Below, piece by piece: positions 24,701 to 34,601 of a stretch of DNA of 64,000 bases. The first letter of the stretch is position 1; the number at the start of each line of letters is the position of its first letter. Both the position numbers and the translations under genes were made by a program. The notes below the pieces were generated by a model. The model had not been told where the DNA came from and ran no database searches. It saw nothing but the letters and a program-made list of their open reading frames with translations. Where the stretch lies: contig NMRA01000937.1 of the NCBI GenBank assembly GCA_002633005.1, positions 1 through 64,000 of the forward strand. Direction: 5' to 3'. Source of the DNA: Phoronis australis. Taxonomy: Eukaryota > Phoronida > Phoronidae.

Positions 24701-25390
24701 CCTTGCCCGTTACAGCCGTTTACGTGAAAAACAATGCAATAAACGTCATTTTCTTGCGTAACTCTCCGCCTATTCTCACAATGAAAAGTATGTCGTTTTG
24801 AAAACAATACGCTCGTGTCACGCGCACGCGCCGTTTCCTAAATTTTCGCGACAACTTCGGAGAAACAAAATTTCTTCTGAAATTCGGTTTTTCGGTATCG
24901 AAACTCTAAAAACTTGTAATGACGTGAAACCAGTTCCAATAATTTGTTGTGACGTGTACGCAGGCTTGTGAAAGAACAGCAGTTGATTGAAGAATCGGCA
25001 AAAAAAGAAACTGGCGAATAGGTGACGCAATATTTCATGGCGCCAAAAGCCGTCGCTAAAGATCGCTTCACAACTTTAGCAGCAGAATAACGCCGGTAGA
25101 ACGCCATTTTTTCCAACATAATTTTGTTTACTCAAGGAAGACTGTAGTTTTTAACTACACTAATTTTGTGTCAGATTTTATCTCACCACTTTTTTACCCA
25201 CATCGGTCCAAAGCTGTATATTTATATACAGCTTTGTACCAAGGCTAGTCTAGCTCCCTACACTACAGTCATCAGTTATCACTCAGACAGACACTTACAC
25301 GTGGCTGCACGATATCTCTATTGGGTCTTTGTAAACTTCCAAACATACTGGACACTGGTAATCTTTGAAGTCAACTGATGAATACGCCAT
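15799..25390 (-). CDS. RNF114: RING/zinc-finger E3 ubiquitin ligase, RNF114/RNF166 family, 6 coding exons
   Basis: Exons in transcription order: 25390-25299, 22200-22044, 20857-20742, 19556-19442, 17743-17636, 15864-15799. Phases join cleanly to 217 residues (human RNF114 is about 228). A C3HC4 RING spans residues 13-51: C13-x2-C16-x11-C28-x-H30-x2-C33-x2-C36-x11-C48-x2-C51. A C2HC finger follows (C77, C80, H92, C96). Then come two C2H2 fingers of the Di19-like type (C132, C135, H148, H153 and C162, C165, H183, H188), including the family signature CPIC....PWGNPN. The end, [10 protein letters not shown]...EESLFDQ, is a UIM-like helix as in RNF114. Family members are E3 ligases that bind ubiquitin chains and act in innate-immune and NF-kappaB signalling. 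RNF114 versus RNF166 cannot be decided; the C-terminus favours RNF114. The exon 3 middle segment is basic and poorly conserved. Intron 1 is about 3.1 kb and full of fold-backs. Confidence 0.93.
17890..18990 (-). repeat. Dispersed repeat family F2, block A (minus orientation)
   Basis: A block of diverged monomers in intron 5 of the RNF114-like gene (strictly between its exons 5 and 4). Each has phrases such as CATGAATATTCATCAAG, AATAGAAACAYATGCCAAATTT and a CCACnAGnGGG core (for example 18163-18180 and 18863-18879). Related blocks lie at 28060-28830, 36830-37330 and 60030-61290. A stretch near 18963 resembles the CGTCTGGnnTCC region at the end of the last block. No protein is encoded. Confidence 0.6.
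19870..20345. repeat. Region with inverted CTCTTTCGGAAA-type segments
   Basis: Within the intron between exons 4 and 3 of the RNF114-like gene, AAGCCCAAAGGGGGCTCTTTCGG near 19897 is echoed in inverted form by CGAAAGAGCCCCCACGGGAG near 20237, and GGGTTCTTTCGGAAAT lies near 20310. It could be a decayed fold-back element. Boundaries are unclear. Confidence 0.35.
21505..21960. repeat. Possible fold-back element with GCAACTTACCCCA arms
   Basis: TGCAACTTACCCCATTTTAAG near 21606 is matched in inverted form by AAGTGGGGTAAGTTGCGCTAG near 21855. CTTGCACTAG and ATCCACACA motifs also recur inverted near 21930-21955. It lies upstream of exon 3 of the RNF114-like gene (intron 2). No coding capacity. Confidence 0.4.
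23400..24480. mobile_element. Compound nested fold-back element in RNF114-like intron 1
   Basis: There are two related palindromes. In the first, about 140 bases around 23450-23590 pair with the inverted copy at 23680-23830; in the second, about 24050-24190 pair with 24270-24400. Both contain CTTTAATTCCTTCCAACT-like and GAGCAGTCC(T/C)T(T/C)GTTCAGTT segments and their complements. Between the palindromes, GGTGTTTTAGTCAGTG with AAGCTTCCGG near 23830-23875 is again mirrored near 24000-24050. It looks like a foldback transposon inserted or duplicated twice, without a transposase. Confidence 0.7.
25209..25234. repeat. Short near-perfect hairpin
   Basis: AAAGCTGTATAT is followed by a two-base loop and ATATACAGCTTT. 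It lies in the first intron of the RNF114-like gene, about 65 bases past the exon 1 donor. No known function is suggested. Confidence 0.8.
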
Positions 25391-25491
25391 AGTCGTCTGA
25401 AATCTTCCACAAAATTACGACCATGGATAGGATTTTTCTCGGAAATTTCGCCGGGTAATTCCCTTGTGACGTCCGACTTTCCATTTTCTAG

Positions 25492-25546
25492 CTGGTTCCT
25501 GAGTGTACGCTAGGGACTTTCCCCCTAGCGGACACGCAGGGAACCA
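25492..25546. promoter_or_regulatory. Hairpin carrying a canonical kappa-B site, upstream of the RNF114-like gene
   Basis: About 24 bases (CTGGTTCCTGAGTG..GCTAGGG) pair with the inverted copy ending at 25546. The sequence at 25513-25522 is GGGACTTTCC, identical to the classic NF-kappaB site. It lies about 120 bases upstream of the RNF114-like start codon, in the expected promoter or 5' UTR. Family members in vertebrates are connected with NF-kappaB and interferon responses, so direct regulation is plausible but not shown. Confidence 0.5.
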
Positions 25547-25779
25547 GTGGGTTCCCATTTTAGCATTTTAGAGAGTTTTCTACCTTCTTTCCACGAGAGT
25601 ACAAGTTTTCTTCCAAAATTGTGCAAGGGGTGATCGCCTTAGAATTTGTTATGTCTGTGAAAAATAATACATTTTTAGACACAATTAATGCCAAATATTC
25701 CACATAAAGTGTCTGAATAACTAAAAATCAAATGCATCTCTTTATTTTTTTCTTCCTTTGTGTTTCACTATTTGTGCAG

Positions 25780-25934
25780 AAAACCTTGTGTAAAATATGT
25801 TCCCATAATGATAATGGACTTGCCCACTAAAATTGTAGTTCTCGGTTTCTCAGACATTGGGAAGCGTGATACTCGTTGTTTAGCCAAGTTAGTGGGAAAT
25901 TATTGGGACTGCTGTTTGCTTTACACAGAAACAC
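25780..25934 (+). other. Possible exon with strong splice signals (unassigned)
   Basis: A pyrimidine-rich tract ending TTTGTGCAG precedes 155 bases that end in a GTAAGT donor. One frame is open throughout and includes KYVPIMIMDLPTKIV and GKRDT..CLAKLVGNYWDCC. I do not recognise it. The second copy (26626-26780) differs by two amino-acid changes (V to D and R to H), which argues against strong coding constraint. It could be an untranslated 5' exon of TWSG1, an exon of an unfinished gene model, or chance. Confidence 0.25.
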
Positions 25935-26260
25935 GTAAGTCGTAATTTCTAATACATATGGTTTCCTTAATCATTTGAATCCATACCGTTAGCTATCCAG
26001 TCATCAACTGCTGTGTCAATTTGTAATTCTAAACACACTTATGACTTATATCAAATGGCCACACGCCATGCAGAGGCAGTTTGGAACTTTGGATCTGACT
26101 TGACACGGGACTATAAAAATACAGCGTGGGTACAAAACTAACCGTTGTCGTGCTCCTGAATTTGGGCATTTGACAGTTCTGGATCACTTATCAAACCAAT
26201 GTCCTGGTGAGCGCCTGCTAGTATTTGAAAAATCTATAGTAGGACGGTGATAGTCGCTTA

Positions 26261-26356
26261 GATGGGTCCCTCATTTAGAAGTGATATGAGAACCAGTTAC
26301 TCCCATTGGTTATTCAGTGGGAGTAACCGGTTCTCAAATCAATTTTAATTGAGGAC
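26261..26356. repeat. Hairpin element, first copy
   Basis: Arms of about 42 bases: GATGGGTCCCTCA ... GAGAACCAGTTACTCCCA pairs with TGGGAGTAACCGGTTCTCA ... TGAGGACCCAC. The loop is about 12 bases. A fold-back or MITE with no coding capacity, inside the duplicated block. Confidence 0.8.
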
Positions 26357-26473
26357 CCACTTGTCCGATTATTACAGGCTGGTGGCAGGAAATTTCTTCT
26401 TTCTGTCTTAAAATCCTTAGTAATCAAATCAGTAGGTATTCTAATTTGTGTTTCTCTTGTCTGGCAATCAATN

Positions 26474-27318
26474 GGTGATCGCCTTAGAATTTGTTATGTC
26501 TGTGAAAAATAATACATTTTTAGACACAATTAATGCCAAATATTCCTACATAAAGTGTCTGAATAACTAAAAATCAAATGCATCTCTTTATTTTTTTCTT
26601 CCTTTGTGTTTCACTATTTGTGCAGAAAACCTTGTGTAAAATATGTTCCCATAATGATAATGGACTTGCCCACTAAAATTGTAGATCTCGGTTTCTCAGA
26701 CATTGGGAAGCGTGATACTCATTGTTTAGCCAAGTTAGTGGGAAATTATTGGGACTGCTGTTTGCTTTACACAGAAACACGTAAGTCGTAATTTCTAATA
26801 CATATGGTTTCCTTAATCATTTGAATCCATACCGTTAGCTATCCAATCATCAACTGCTGTGTCAATTTGTAATTCTAAACACACTTATGACTTATATCAA
26901 ATGGCCACACGCCATGCAGAGGCAGTTTGGAACTTTGGATCTGACTTGACACGGGACTATAAAAATACAGCGTGGGTACAAAACTAACCGTTGTCGTGCT
27001 CCTGAATTTGGGCATTTGACAGTTCTGGATCACTTATCAAACCAATGTCCTGGTGAGCGCCTGCTAGTATTTGAAAAATCTATAGTAGGACGGTGATAGT
27101 CGCTTAGATGGGTCCCTCATTTAGAAGTGATATGAGAACCAGTTACTCCCATTGGTTATTCAGTGGGAGTAACCGGTTCTCAAATCAATTTTAATTGAGG
27201 ACCCACTTGTCCGATTATTACAGGCTGGTGGCAGGAAATTTCTTCTTTCTGTCTTAAAATCCTTAGTAATCAAATCAGTAGGTATTCTAATTTGTGTTTC
27301 TCTTGTCTGGCAATCAAT
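26474..27318. repeat. Second copy of the 0.85-kb direct duplication
   Basis: Starts immediately after the N at 26473 and ends where the sequence leaves the shared part at CAATCAAT|TAGG. It includes the second copy of the possible exon and of the hairpin. Confidence 0.9.
27107..27202. repeat. Hairpin element, second copy
   Basis: Same fold-back as at 26261-26356, carried along in the duplicated block. Confidence 0.8.
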
Positions 27319-28059
27319 TAGGCAGTTACACCGCCCCTTCCCTGGACGCCACAGGTGTCTGTGGTGATAGCATACCCCCATGAAAAGTTACTCATTTCAA
27401 AACTCAGTAAATAACATTGAATAAAACATGCATAACATGTGCTTTGAATTATAAAATAACACATGCCGTGACTCTGGACTGGAGACAATTTAGTCATAAT
27501 TTGAATACAAAACCCGTTGAGGTTCACTCCAGCTTCCCTAGCTAGTTGTCATTTTGAGGAAGTCAGGTGCAATCTCACCAGTTCACAAGCAAAAGTCCTA
27601 AGGACACAAATCTTGCAAATTCTTCCGGATATCTTTCCTTGCTACTTGTTGTAAGTGTAAGTCACTAGGTCACGCACTCCGCTCGTTCTCTTGTTGTGGC
27701 TTAACTCGCACGACATTAATTAAAATACTTAGTGGTTATCAGTTTTTTGACTGTATTGATTTCATTAATTGGAAACTCATTGAGTTCATTAACCTGTTGT
27801 TCACTTGACATTTAAAAGGCCATGCAGAATATGTAAAACATAGCCAGTTTGTGGTGTGCAATTGAAACAAACTTACACCAGTGTGGTATATGCAGATTGT
27901 GACCTTAGGTGTTCTACAATTACCATTGGTTGTGTCCATAAGGGGGGAGGGGGCAGGCCTTAAATGTGCCTACTAGTATGCACAGGTTACTGATTGGCAT
28001 CAGAGTGGTATTCCGAATAAAAGTAGTTGAGTTGATCTATCTGTTCTCTTGTAGACTAT

Positions 28060-28830
28060 TTTCAAGAGGGGACAGCCTTCATTTTTATGCATCTACTCTT
28101 ATACGTGGTTGCATATTGCTTTCAACTCTCTCTGGGCGTCTGACATCTGATGGTGTACTAGTATCGTCTAATCCCGTCGCAGAAGTTTCTTAGAATTTGG
28201 CAGAGTGTCCCTGTGAAGCTGACAACACATGATTACCACTTTTTGGACAGACTTGACTACATTTGTGCCCCCTAGTGGCAATTTAGCTGTTATGTTAGCC
28301 TCCCTATTGATCAAGATGAATTTTTATGTGCCCACCCCCACATGTTTTGGCACATTATGTTGTTATCTTCATTTGTACCGCTGCAGCCAAAACTTCTTGA
28401 TGAATATTTGTAAATTTTGCTGACACGTTCGAAGCATGAATGGGATGGCATGAGCAAGTTTTCGCACAGATTGGGACTACTGCTGTGCCCCCTAGTGACA
28501 AGTTTAGTTTTTAGGTTTCCCTGTATCTACTGAGATTATTGATGGATTTGGCAAATAAGTTTCTATTATGGAGACAATGATATTTTTCTACTTTCAGATG
28601 GATTGTATGTAATGTGCACCTCCTAGTGGTCATTTTTATTATTTTGGTGTTTCGCTTTGGCATCCACCTATCTTTCCCCCAAACCGCTTGAATGATCAGT
28701 ATGAATTTTTACAGATGTGTTCCAGTTGAGATAATCGTGACTGACGTAGATTTTCAGACAGGTCCAACCTTCCCTCTACTGTGGCATCCCCTTGCGGCAA
28801 ATTATGCTTTCTTTGCATTTGTGTGACACC
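28060..28830 (+). repeat. Dispersed repeat family F2, block B
   Basis: A series of monomers with GTGCCCCCTAGTGGCAATTT (28265-28284), TGTGCCCCCTAGTGACAA (about 28484) and GTGCACCTCCTAGTGGTCA (28614-28632), separated by about 130-220 bases. Recurring phrases such as GATGAATTTTTATG and GATGAATATTTGTAAATTTT lie between. The left part has CTGGGCGTCTGACATC, like the left part of block C. No coding capacity. Confidence 0.6.
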
Positions 28831-30480
28831 GCCATGCTTGTTGGAAACTTTGGAATGGCATGAATATGTGATCAATCTCAAAACTTCTTCAAAAGCCTTT
28901 TTTGAAAGTTAAACTTGTGGTACAAAATGACTGAGTATGATCTTGGAAAGTGCTATTTCCAGTAACGTGACTGCGACACTGAGAAAGCAGCATGGGATGT
29001 CGCCGATTCACGTGCAATGGCAAGCATGACTTAATGGTTTTGAAAACAACAGAAACAAGGTTATTCCAAACAATGCTTGAGAAATGACGCCAATTTATGT
29101 CCATGTAAAAATACAATTTTTTCTAACTCCACATAGAGAGAGTGTCTAATTGCTCTGAAAATTCGCTCACCTCCTGGGCGACCAGGCAGTTAATCCACTT
29201 GCGTTGTGCCTTTTTAGTTGCATTGGTGACTGGGTGAGTTGATAAGTATATTAATATGTAACTTGTATAATTTTCTCTTTCACAACTCAGATGTAACTTG
29301 TAACCTTGGGAATGCTCACTCTGCCTTCTTACATTCTGGTGTTGCACTGTTTTTGTGTCAAGTGTGTAAACAGCCACTTGACACCGATCTTCAGTTTGAG
29401 CCATGTCACAGTTAATATCTAAACAGGGCTTGAGCCAAGTATCTGCAAAACAATGGAATTCTGCTCAGTTATTCTGTAGTGCAAATGTTTTTAAGTCGAA
29501 GTCGTAGTTCTAGTTAATTTACGACTGTGCCAAAAAGTTTTTGCGAGTGCGTAGCTGCTATTTTGTTTCTCAGATAATTGTTATCATGTTAAATGAAATG
29601 TTCTGTGTTAGCACAGTGTATCTCATTTACATGTTCCAATCTTTGACTTCCTGGGCATTCAGTTAATGTGTTCTACAGGCTTGCAAGCTTCTCGTTGCAG
29701 TGGTGGCCTGTCAGTGTCTGATCTGGTCACTGTCAGTGTTATAAACAAGCACTTGAGTTGACCAAGTATAAGTTGCTAACACTCTTCTATATTCTGTGTG
29801 GTGAGGTGTGTTAGCTGTATTATAATTGTTGCCCTCTCATCCTTGTACAAGGCTGAACTGAAACTAATTTCCTTTAACGTTGATGTCAGTTGCTGTGACC
29901 TTTTTCTGACTGAATTTCTTGGATGAACATGCTTGCCTTAACTAGTTGTGGTGCTACTAGTTTGGGTTTATCTTTGTATTCTCAGATGCCATTAGCGTAT
30001 TGAAATTCATAGAAATTTGAGTGTTACCTTAAGATCTATAAACTGAATGAAATATTTCACACTCTATTGGCATTGTTCCTGTGTTGAGGCAGGTACCTTG
30101 TTGAACATCCAATCTCATCTTACACCTGACGCACAATTAGCTGAACATCACCCTACAGGGGCGCCATCTGTGTCATGGTGGAAATGATAAGCATCATGAA
30201 TGCACATATGAGCGAATGATTACTTCTCGGTAAAATGTCACCGATTTAGTCCTACAATATTGCCAGATTTGACTATTTTCGGAACATTATATCTCAGAAA
30301 TGGATGGTTGGATTCTTATGAAAACTTTCAGATAATGTGGTTTATTCAGTTTTCCAAATTACTGTTGGGAATTGTTTTTAAGGCGTTCACTTTTGCAAAA
30401 AGGGCTGTTGAAAATTAAGACTCGTGATTTTTATAGAAAACTGTTATAGCATTTTTGAATATTTATTTTAAATGGAATTT
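28795..30480. repeat. First copy of a 1.69-kb direct duplication
   Basis: Runs from CATCCCCTTG to TTAAATGGAATTT and is repeated at 30482-32167 across a single N at 30481. The copies differ by scattered substitutions and small indels, for example an inserted ACCGGGTATATAT-like segment near 30519. No gene was found in either copy. The end of the block contains F1 repeat sequence. Confidence 0.9.
30150..30480. repeat. Dispersed repeat (family F1), partial copy
   Basis: Contains ACATTATATCTCAGAAATGG, TTGGATTCTTATGAAAACTTT and AAAACTGTTATAGCATTTTT in the same order as the copy in NAE1 intron 5. It is truncated by the N at 30481; the fuller copy is at 31840-32560. Confidence 0.6.
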
Positions 30481-30481
30481 N

Positions 30482-32167
30482 CATCCCCTTGTGTGGCAAA
30501 TGATGCTTTCTTTGCATACCGGGTATATATTTTCTGTGACACCGCCATGTTTGTTGGAAACTTTGGAATGGCATGAATATGTGATCTCAAAACTTCATCA
30601 AAGGCATTTTTTGAAAATTAAACTTGTGGTACAAAATGACTGAGTATGATGTTGGAAAGTGCTATTTCCAGTTACGTGACTGTGACACTGAGAAAGCAGC
30701 ATGGGATGTCACCGATGCAATGGCAAGCATGACTTAATGGTTTTGAAAACAACAGAAAGAAGGTTATTCCAAACAATGCTTGAGAAATGACGCCAATGTC
30801 CAAGTAAAAATACAATTTTTTTCTAACTCCACATAGATAGAGTGCCTAATTGCTCTGAAAATTCGCTCACCTCCTGGGCGACCAGGCAGTTAATCCACTT
30901 GCGTTGTGCCTTTGGTGACTGGGTGAGTTGTTAAGTATATTAATATGCAACTTGTATAATCTTCTCTTTCACAACTCAGGTGTAACTTGTAACCTTGGGA
31001 ATGCTCATTCTGCCTTCTTACATTCTGGTGTTGCACTGTTTCTGTGTCATGTGTAAACAGCCGCTTGACACCGAAGATCAGTTTAAGCCGTGTCACAGTT
31101 AATATCTAAACAGGGCTTGAGCCAAATATCTGCGAAACAACGGAATTCTGCTCAGTTATTCTGTAGTGCATATTTTTTTAAGTCGAAGTCGTAGTTCTAG
31201 TTAATTTACGACTGTGCCAAAAAGTTTTTGCGAGTGCGTAGCTGCTATTTTGTTTCTCAGATAATTGTTATCATGTTAAATGAAATGTTCTGTGTTTGCA
31301 CAGTGTATCTCATTTACATGTTCCAATCTTTGACTTCCTGGGCATTCGGCTAATGTGTTCTACAGGCTTGCAAGCTTCTTGTTGCAGTGGTGGCCTGTCA
31401 GTGTCTGATCTGGTCACTGTCAGTGTTGTAAACAAGCACTTGAGTTGACCAAGTATAAGTTGCTAACGCTCTTCTATATTCTGTGTGGTGAGGTGTGTTA
31501 GCTATATTGTAATTGTTGCCCTCTCATCCTTGTACAAGGCTGAACTGAAACTAATTTCCTTTAACCTTGATGTCAGTTGCTGTGACCTTTTTCTGACTGA
31601 ATTTCTTGTATGAACATGCTTGCCTTAACTAGTTGTGGTGCTACTAGTTTGGGTTTATCTTTGTATTCTCAGATGCCATTAGCGTATTGAAATTCATAGA
31701 AATTTGAGTGTTACCTTAAGATCTATAAACTGAATGAAATATTTCACACTCTATTGGCATTGTTCCTGTGTTGAGGCAGGTACCTTGTTGAACATCCAAT
31801 CTCATCTTACACCTGACGCACAATTAGCTGAACATCACCCTACAGGGGCGCCATCTGTGTCATGGTGGAAATGATAAGCATCATGAATGCACATATGAGC
31901 GAATGATTACTTCTCGGTAAAATGTCACCGATTTAGTCCTACAATATTGCCAGATTTGACTATTTTCGGAACATTATATCTCAGAAATGGATGGTTGGAT
32001 TCTTATGAAAACTTTCAGATAATGTGGTTTATTCAGTTTTCCAAATTACTGTTGGGAATTGTTTTTAAGGCGTTCACTTTTGCAAAAAGGGCTGTTGAAA
32101 ATTAAGACTCGTGATTTTTATAGAAAACTGTTATAGCATTTTTGAATATTTATTTTAAATGGAATTT
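30482..32167. repeat. Second copy of the 1.69-kb direct duplication
   Basis: Matches 28795-30480 from immediately after the N to GGAATTT at 32161-32167, after which unique sequence (GGGCACTAAG) begins. This is the arrangement expected from two overlapping contigs or alleles placed in series. Confidence 0.9.
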
Positions 32168-32560
32168 GGGCACTAAGTTGTTGTTACCATTGGTTTGCTA
32201 CGAGTATACCTGTCTTTTTACTATATTTATGAAACGGAGATGAAATAATGGTCACTTACAGAGGAGTCCTGCATTATGAGAATTTGTTTTCTCTATTGAA
32301 TGACGGGCTTCATACTGGTTCTCAATATGTGATACCCTATAAATGACTAAAGCCAGATATAATCACGTGACTCAATTGGTGACAGATTGGTGTGAAGTCA
32401 AAAATATAATTGTACAGGCTGTGTATTTTAAGAGAATATTTTGTACTTTTATTGAGTTAAAATCAACAATTGGTTCTAAATAGTTGGCTGAATGCATGGT
32501 CTCGTTAATATGGTCCTACTTGGCGTAAATTTTTATGACCTAGCTATCAGCAGACAATGT
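31840..32560. repeat. Dispersed repeat (family F1), longest copy
   Basis: Extends the F1 motif chain past the duplicated block: ATATCTCAGAAATGG, then TATAGCATTTTTGAAT, then TTTTATTGAGTTAAAATC and ATGGTCCTAC near 32510. The whole chain parallels 5280-5730. No open frame and no obvious terminal repeats. Confidence 0.6.
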
Positions 32561-34601
32561 TTTGATAAGCTGCATACATTCTCAACATCGTTAGAAGTGA
32601 AAAAATGTTCATAACTGGAGCCCTTGCATTTGTATTGAAATTATGATATAATTAACTATTGTTGGCCTAGTTTTACTTTCAAGACCAACTTAGCCAACTT
32701 AGTCTCTTAGTCTCTTCATCTGGGGGGGCATGGTCTCCATGTCACATGGTCCCCTGTGGGCAGTTTCTGGTGATTGTCTAACTCCATCTGGTGGCTGTCA
32801 CATGAAACGAGGGATTGGCAAATGGAGGGTAACACGTAACCTCCTAGTGTCCTGAAGAATAGCCAAAGATGGGATCGAAAGCTAGACTCTCTTATAAAAC
32901 TAGGCCGCCATTAGGTTATAATAATCATTATTTCATCGATAGAAGCCTTTGAAAAATGAAAAAAGATCAAATTTGGTATTGTCTCAAATTGTTTGAGATT
33001 TTACTAGACAGTTTCTGTGCACTCATACAAATGTGCTGCCTTGGTGAACTGAGTTTACTGGGCCTGTACTACCTATAACTTACGCCCTATCTTCTTGTTT
33101 TACTAAATATTTGTGCCAGGGCAACTTGCTGTCTTGGCACAACTCCACATTCTAATTTCTCAGCTGCACTCCACCTAATAAACAGAGGACAATCAGCTAA
33201 GGAAGAGTATTATGTTTCCCCAGACACAGTTTAGAATTTATACCAGTCTGGAAAAAGTGATCTAGGCCTCTCAAAGGAAAAGTACTCCTGACGCATTCGG
33301 TTCTTAGTTGTAAATGCAAATGCAATTTTAAACCCTAACCCTATTTTACACTGGAAATTTGGTTTGTGAAATTAACAGTTTGATAAACGGTTGGACGTGG
33401 ATAATTTTAAATCTACCATTTACCTGGTTCTGAACAAGCTCTGCTTTAGAATAATCGGTTTGTTGATTTTATTTTTTCATTACTATACAAGTAGAGAAAT
33501 GACTCTTTAATTTGATGGAGAGTTGCTGGACATCTGTGAGTCCTTCCCATGTCCAATGTAGCCTCCAGTCAGACTAGAAACTAAACATTGTGACTTGGCA
33601 TGCTCGACCATTCATTTAATGGCTTTTAATGGGCATCTGCACCTATCAGTGAAAGACATTGAAGGATCTGTGTGAGCCCAGCCAGTTACTTGGACTGGCT
33701 CTTTTAAAACGATCAGTCCACCCAGAGAGTTGTTTTGGACTCTCAATAACACATGTATACTGTTTTATTGTTAATCATAACTGATGGTTCAAGCTGATTT
33801 TGAAGTTTTTCTTGAAACAAACAGTCATATCTCATTCTGGATTATTTTTCACCAAAGTATGTAGTTTTATTATTTACTGGGAACTGGATGTTTGCTTAAA
33901 AATTTCTTCTTGTGTGAAGTCGGTTGACATGGTAAAGTTTTAGGTTAGCACAAGTGGCTGAAACAGTAGTAGTTTTTTAGCCAGACAGACGTGCTGTGTG
34001 TTCAAGGATAAGTTTTCATCAGCTGTTAGTTTCTTTACTCATTATCCGAATCGAATTAATTTTAAAGCAAAAGTTGATGTTAAAGCACATTCCCTCTTTT
34101 CAGTTAACGCAATGATAGACAATGACTCCTACCCCATGCATGCGTATATGCGTCCTTTGAAGTAAGCGATCTGGTTACAAGTAAAAGTGGTCATCAAAAA
34201 CCCTAGCAGTTTTGTGGCAACTCAAACCTCCAGCAAAGTGCCAGCGAAAGTGTCTCTTGCAACTGTGCACATTACTGGCATTTTGCTATTAGCGAAAGTG
34301 GAAGTGAATGGAATATCGATCTGTACTAATATCTCATGTGACACCAGAATGTCCTCGAACAACAACAGACTTTCACGAAATACTACGGTACATAAATTGT
34401 GGTCTGGCACAACTTTCACACTGAGCTAGAACTAAACTGCATTTATGTCAACAAAAGTTCTTAATTTGAATGTATATAAGCAAGTCTGGACTTCATTACA
34501 TATTATCATTCTATATTTTAAGAAGCATGAAGCTGACCTGTGAGAAGTAAAAAGCTTCCTGGTTATCCATTTAGTGTTTCTTTTGCCTTTGCAGAGCCAC
34601 C

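Larger units (their letters stand above)
25629..26472. repeat. First copy of a 0.85-kb direct duplication
   Basis: This block, from GGTGATCGCC to CTGGCAATCAAT, is repeated nearly base for base at 26474-27318, separated by a single N at 26473. Differences are a few substitutions and a one-base indel. The copy boundaries coincide exactly with the N, so unmerged alleles are the likeliest cause. Confidence 0.9.
25391..34601. other. Region without a confident gene between the RNF114-like gene and TWSG1
   Basis: About 9 kb dominated by two end-to-end duplications at N bases, F1 and F2 dispersed repeats, and unique AT-rich sequence. Untranslated exons of TWSG1 probably lie here, because its coding exon 1 is preceded by a good acceptor. 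I cannot place them. From about 32.6 to 34.5 kb I see only unstructured sequence. Confidence 0.6.

Noticed and set aside
24818-25119. 93-codon minus-strand frame in the RNF114-like intron 1
   Set aside because: No domain, overlapping frames on the same strand, and not needed for a complete ring-finger protein.
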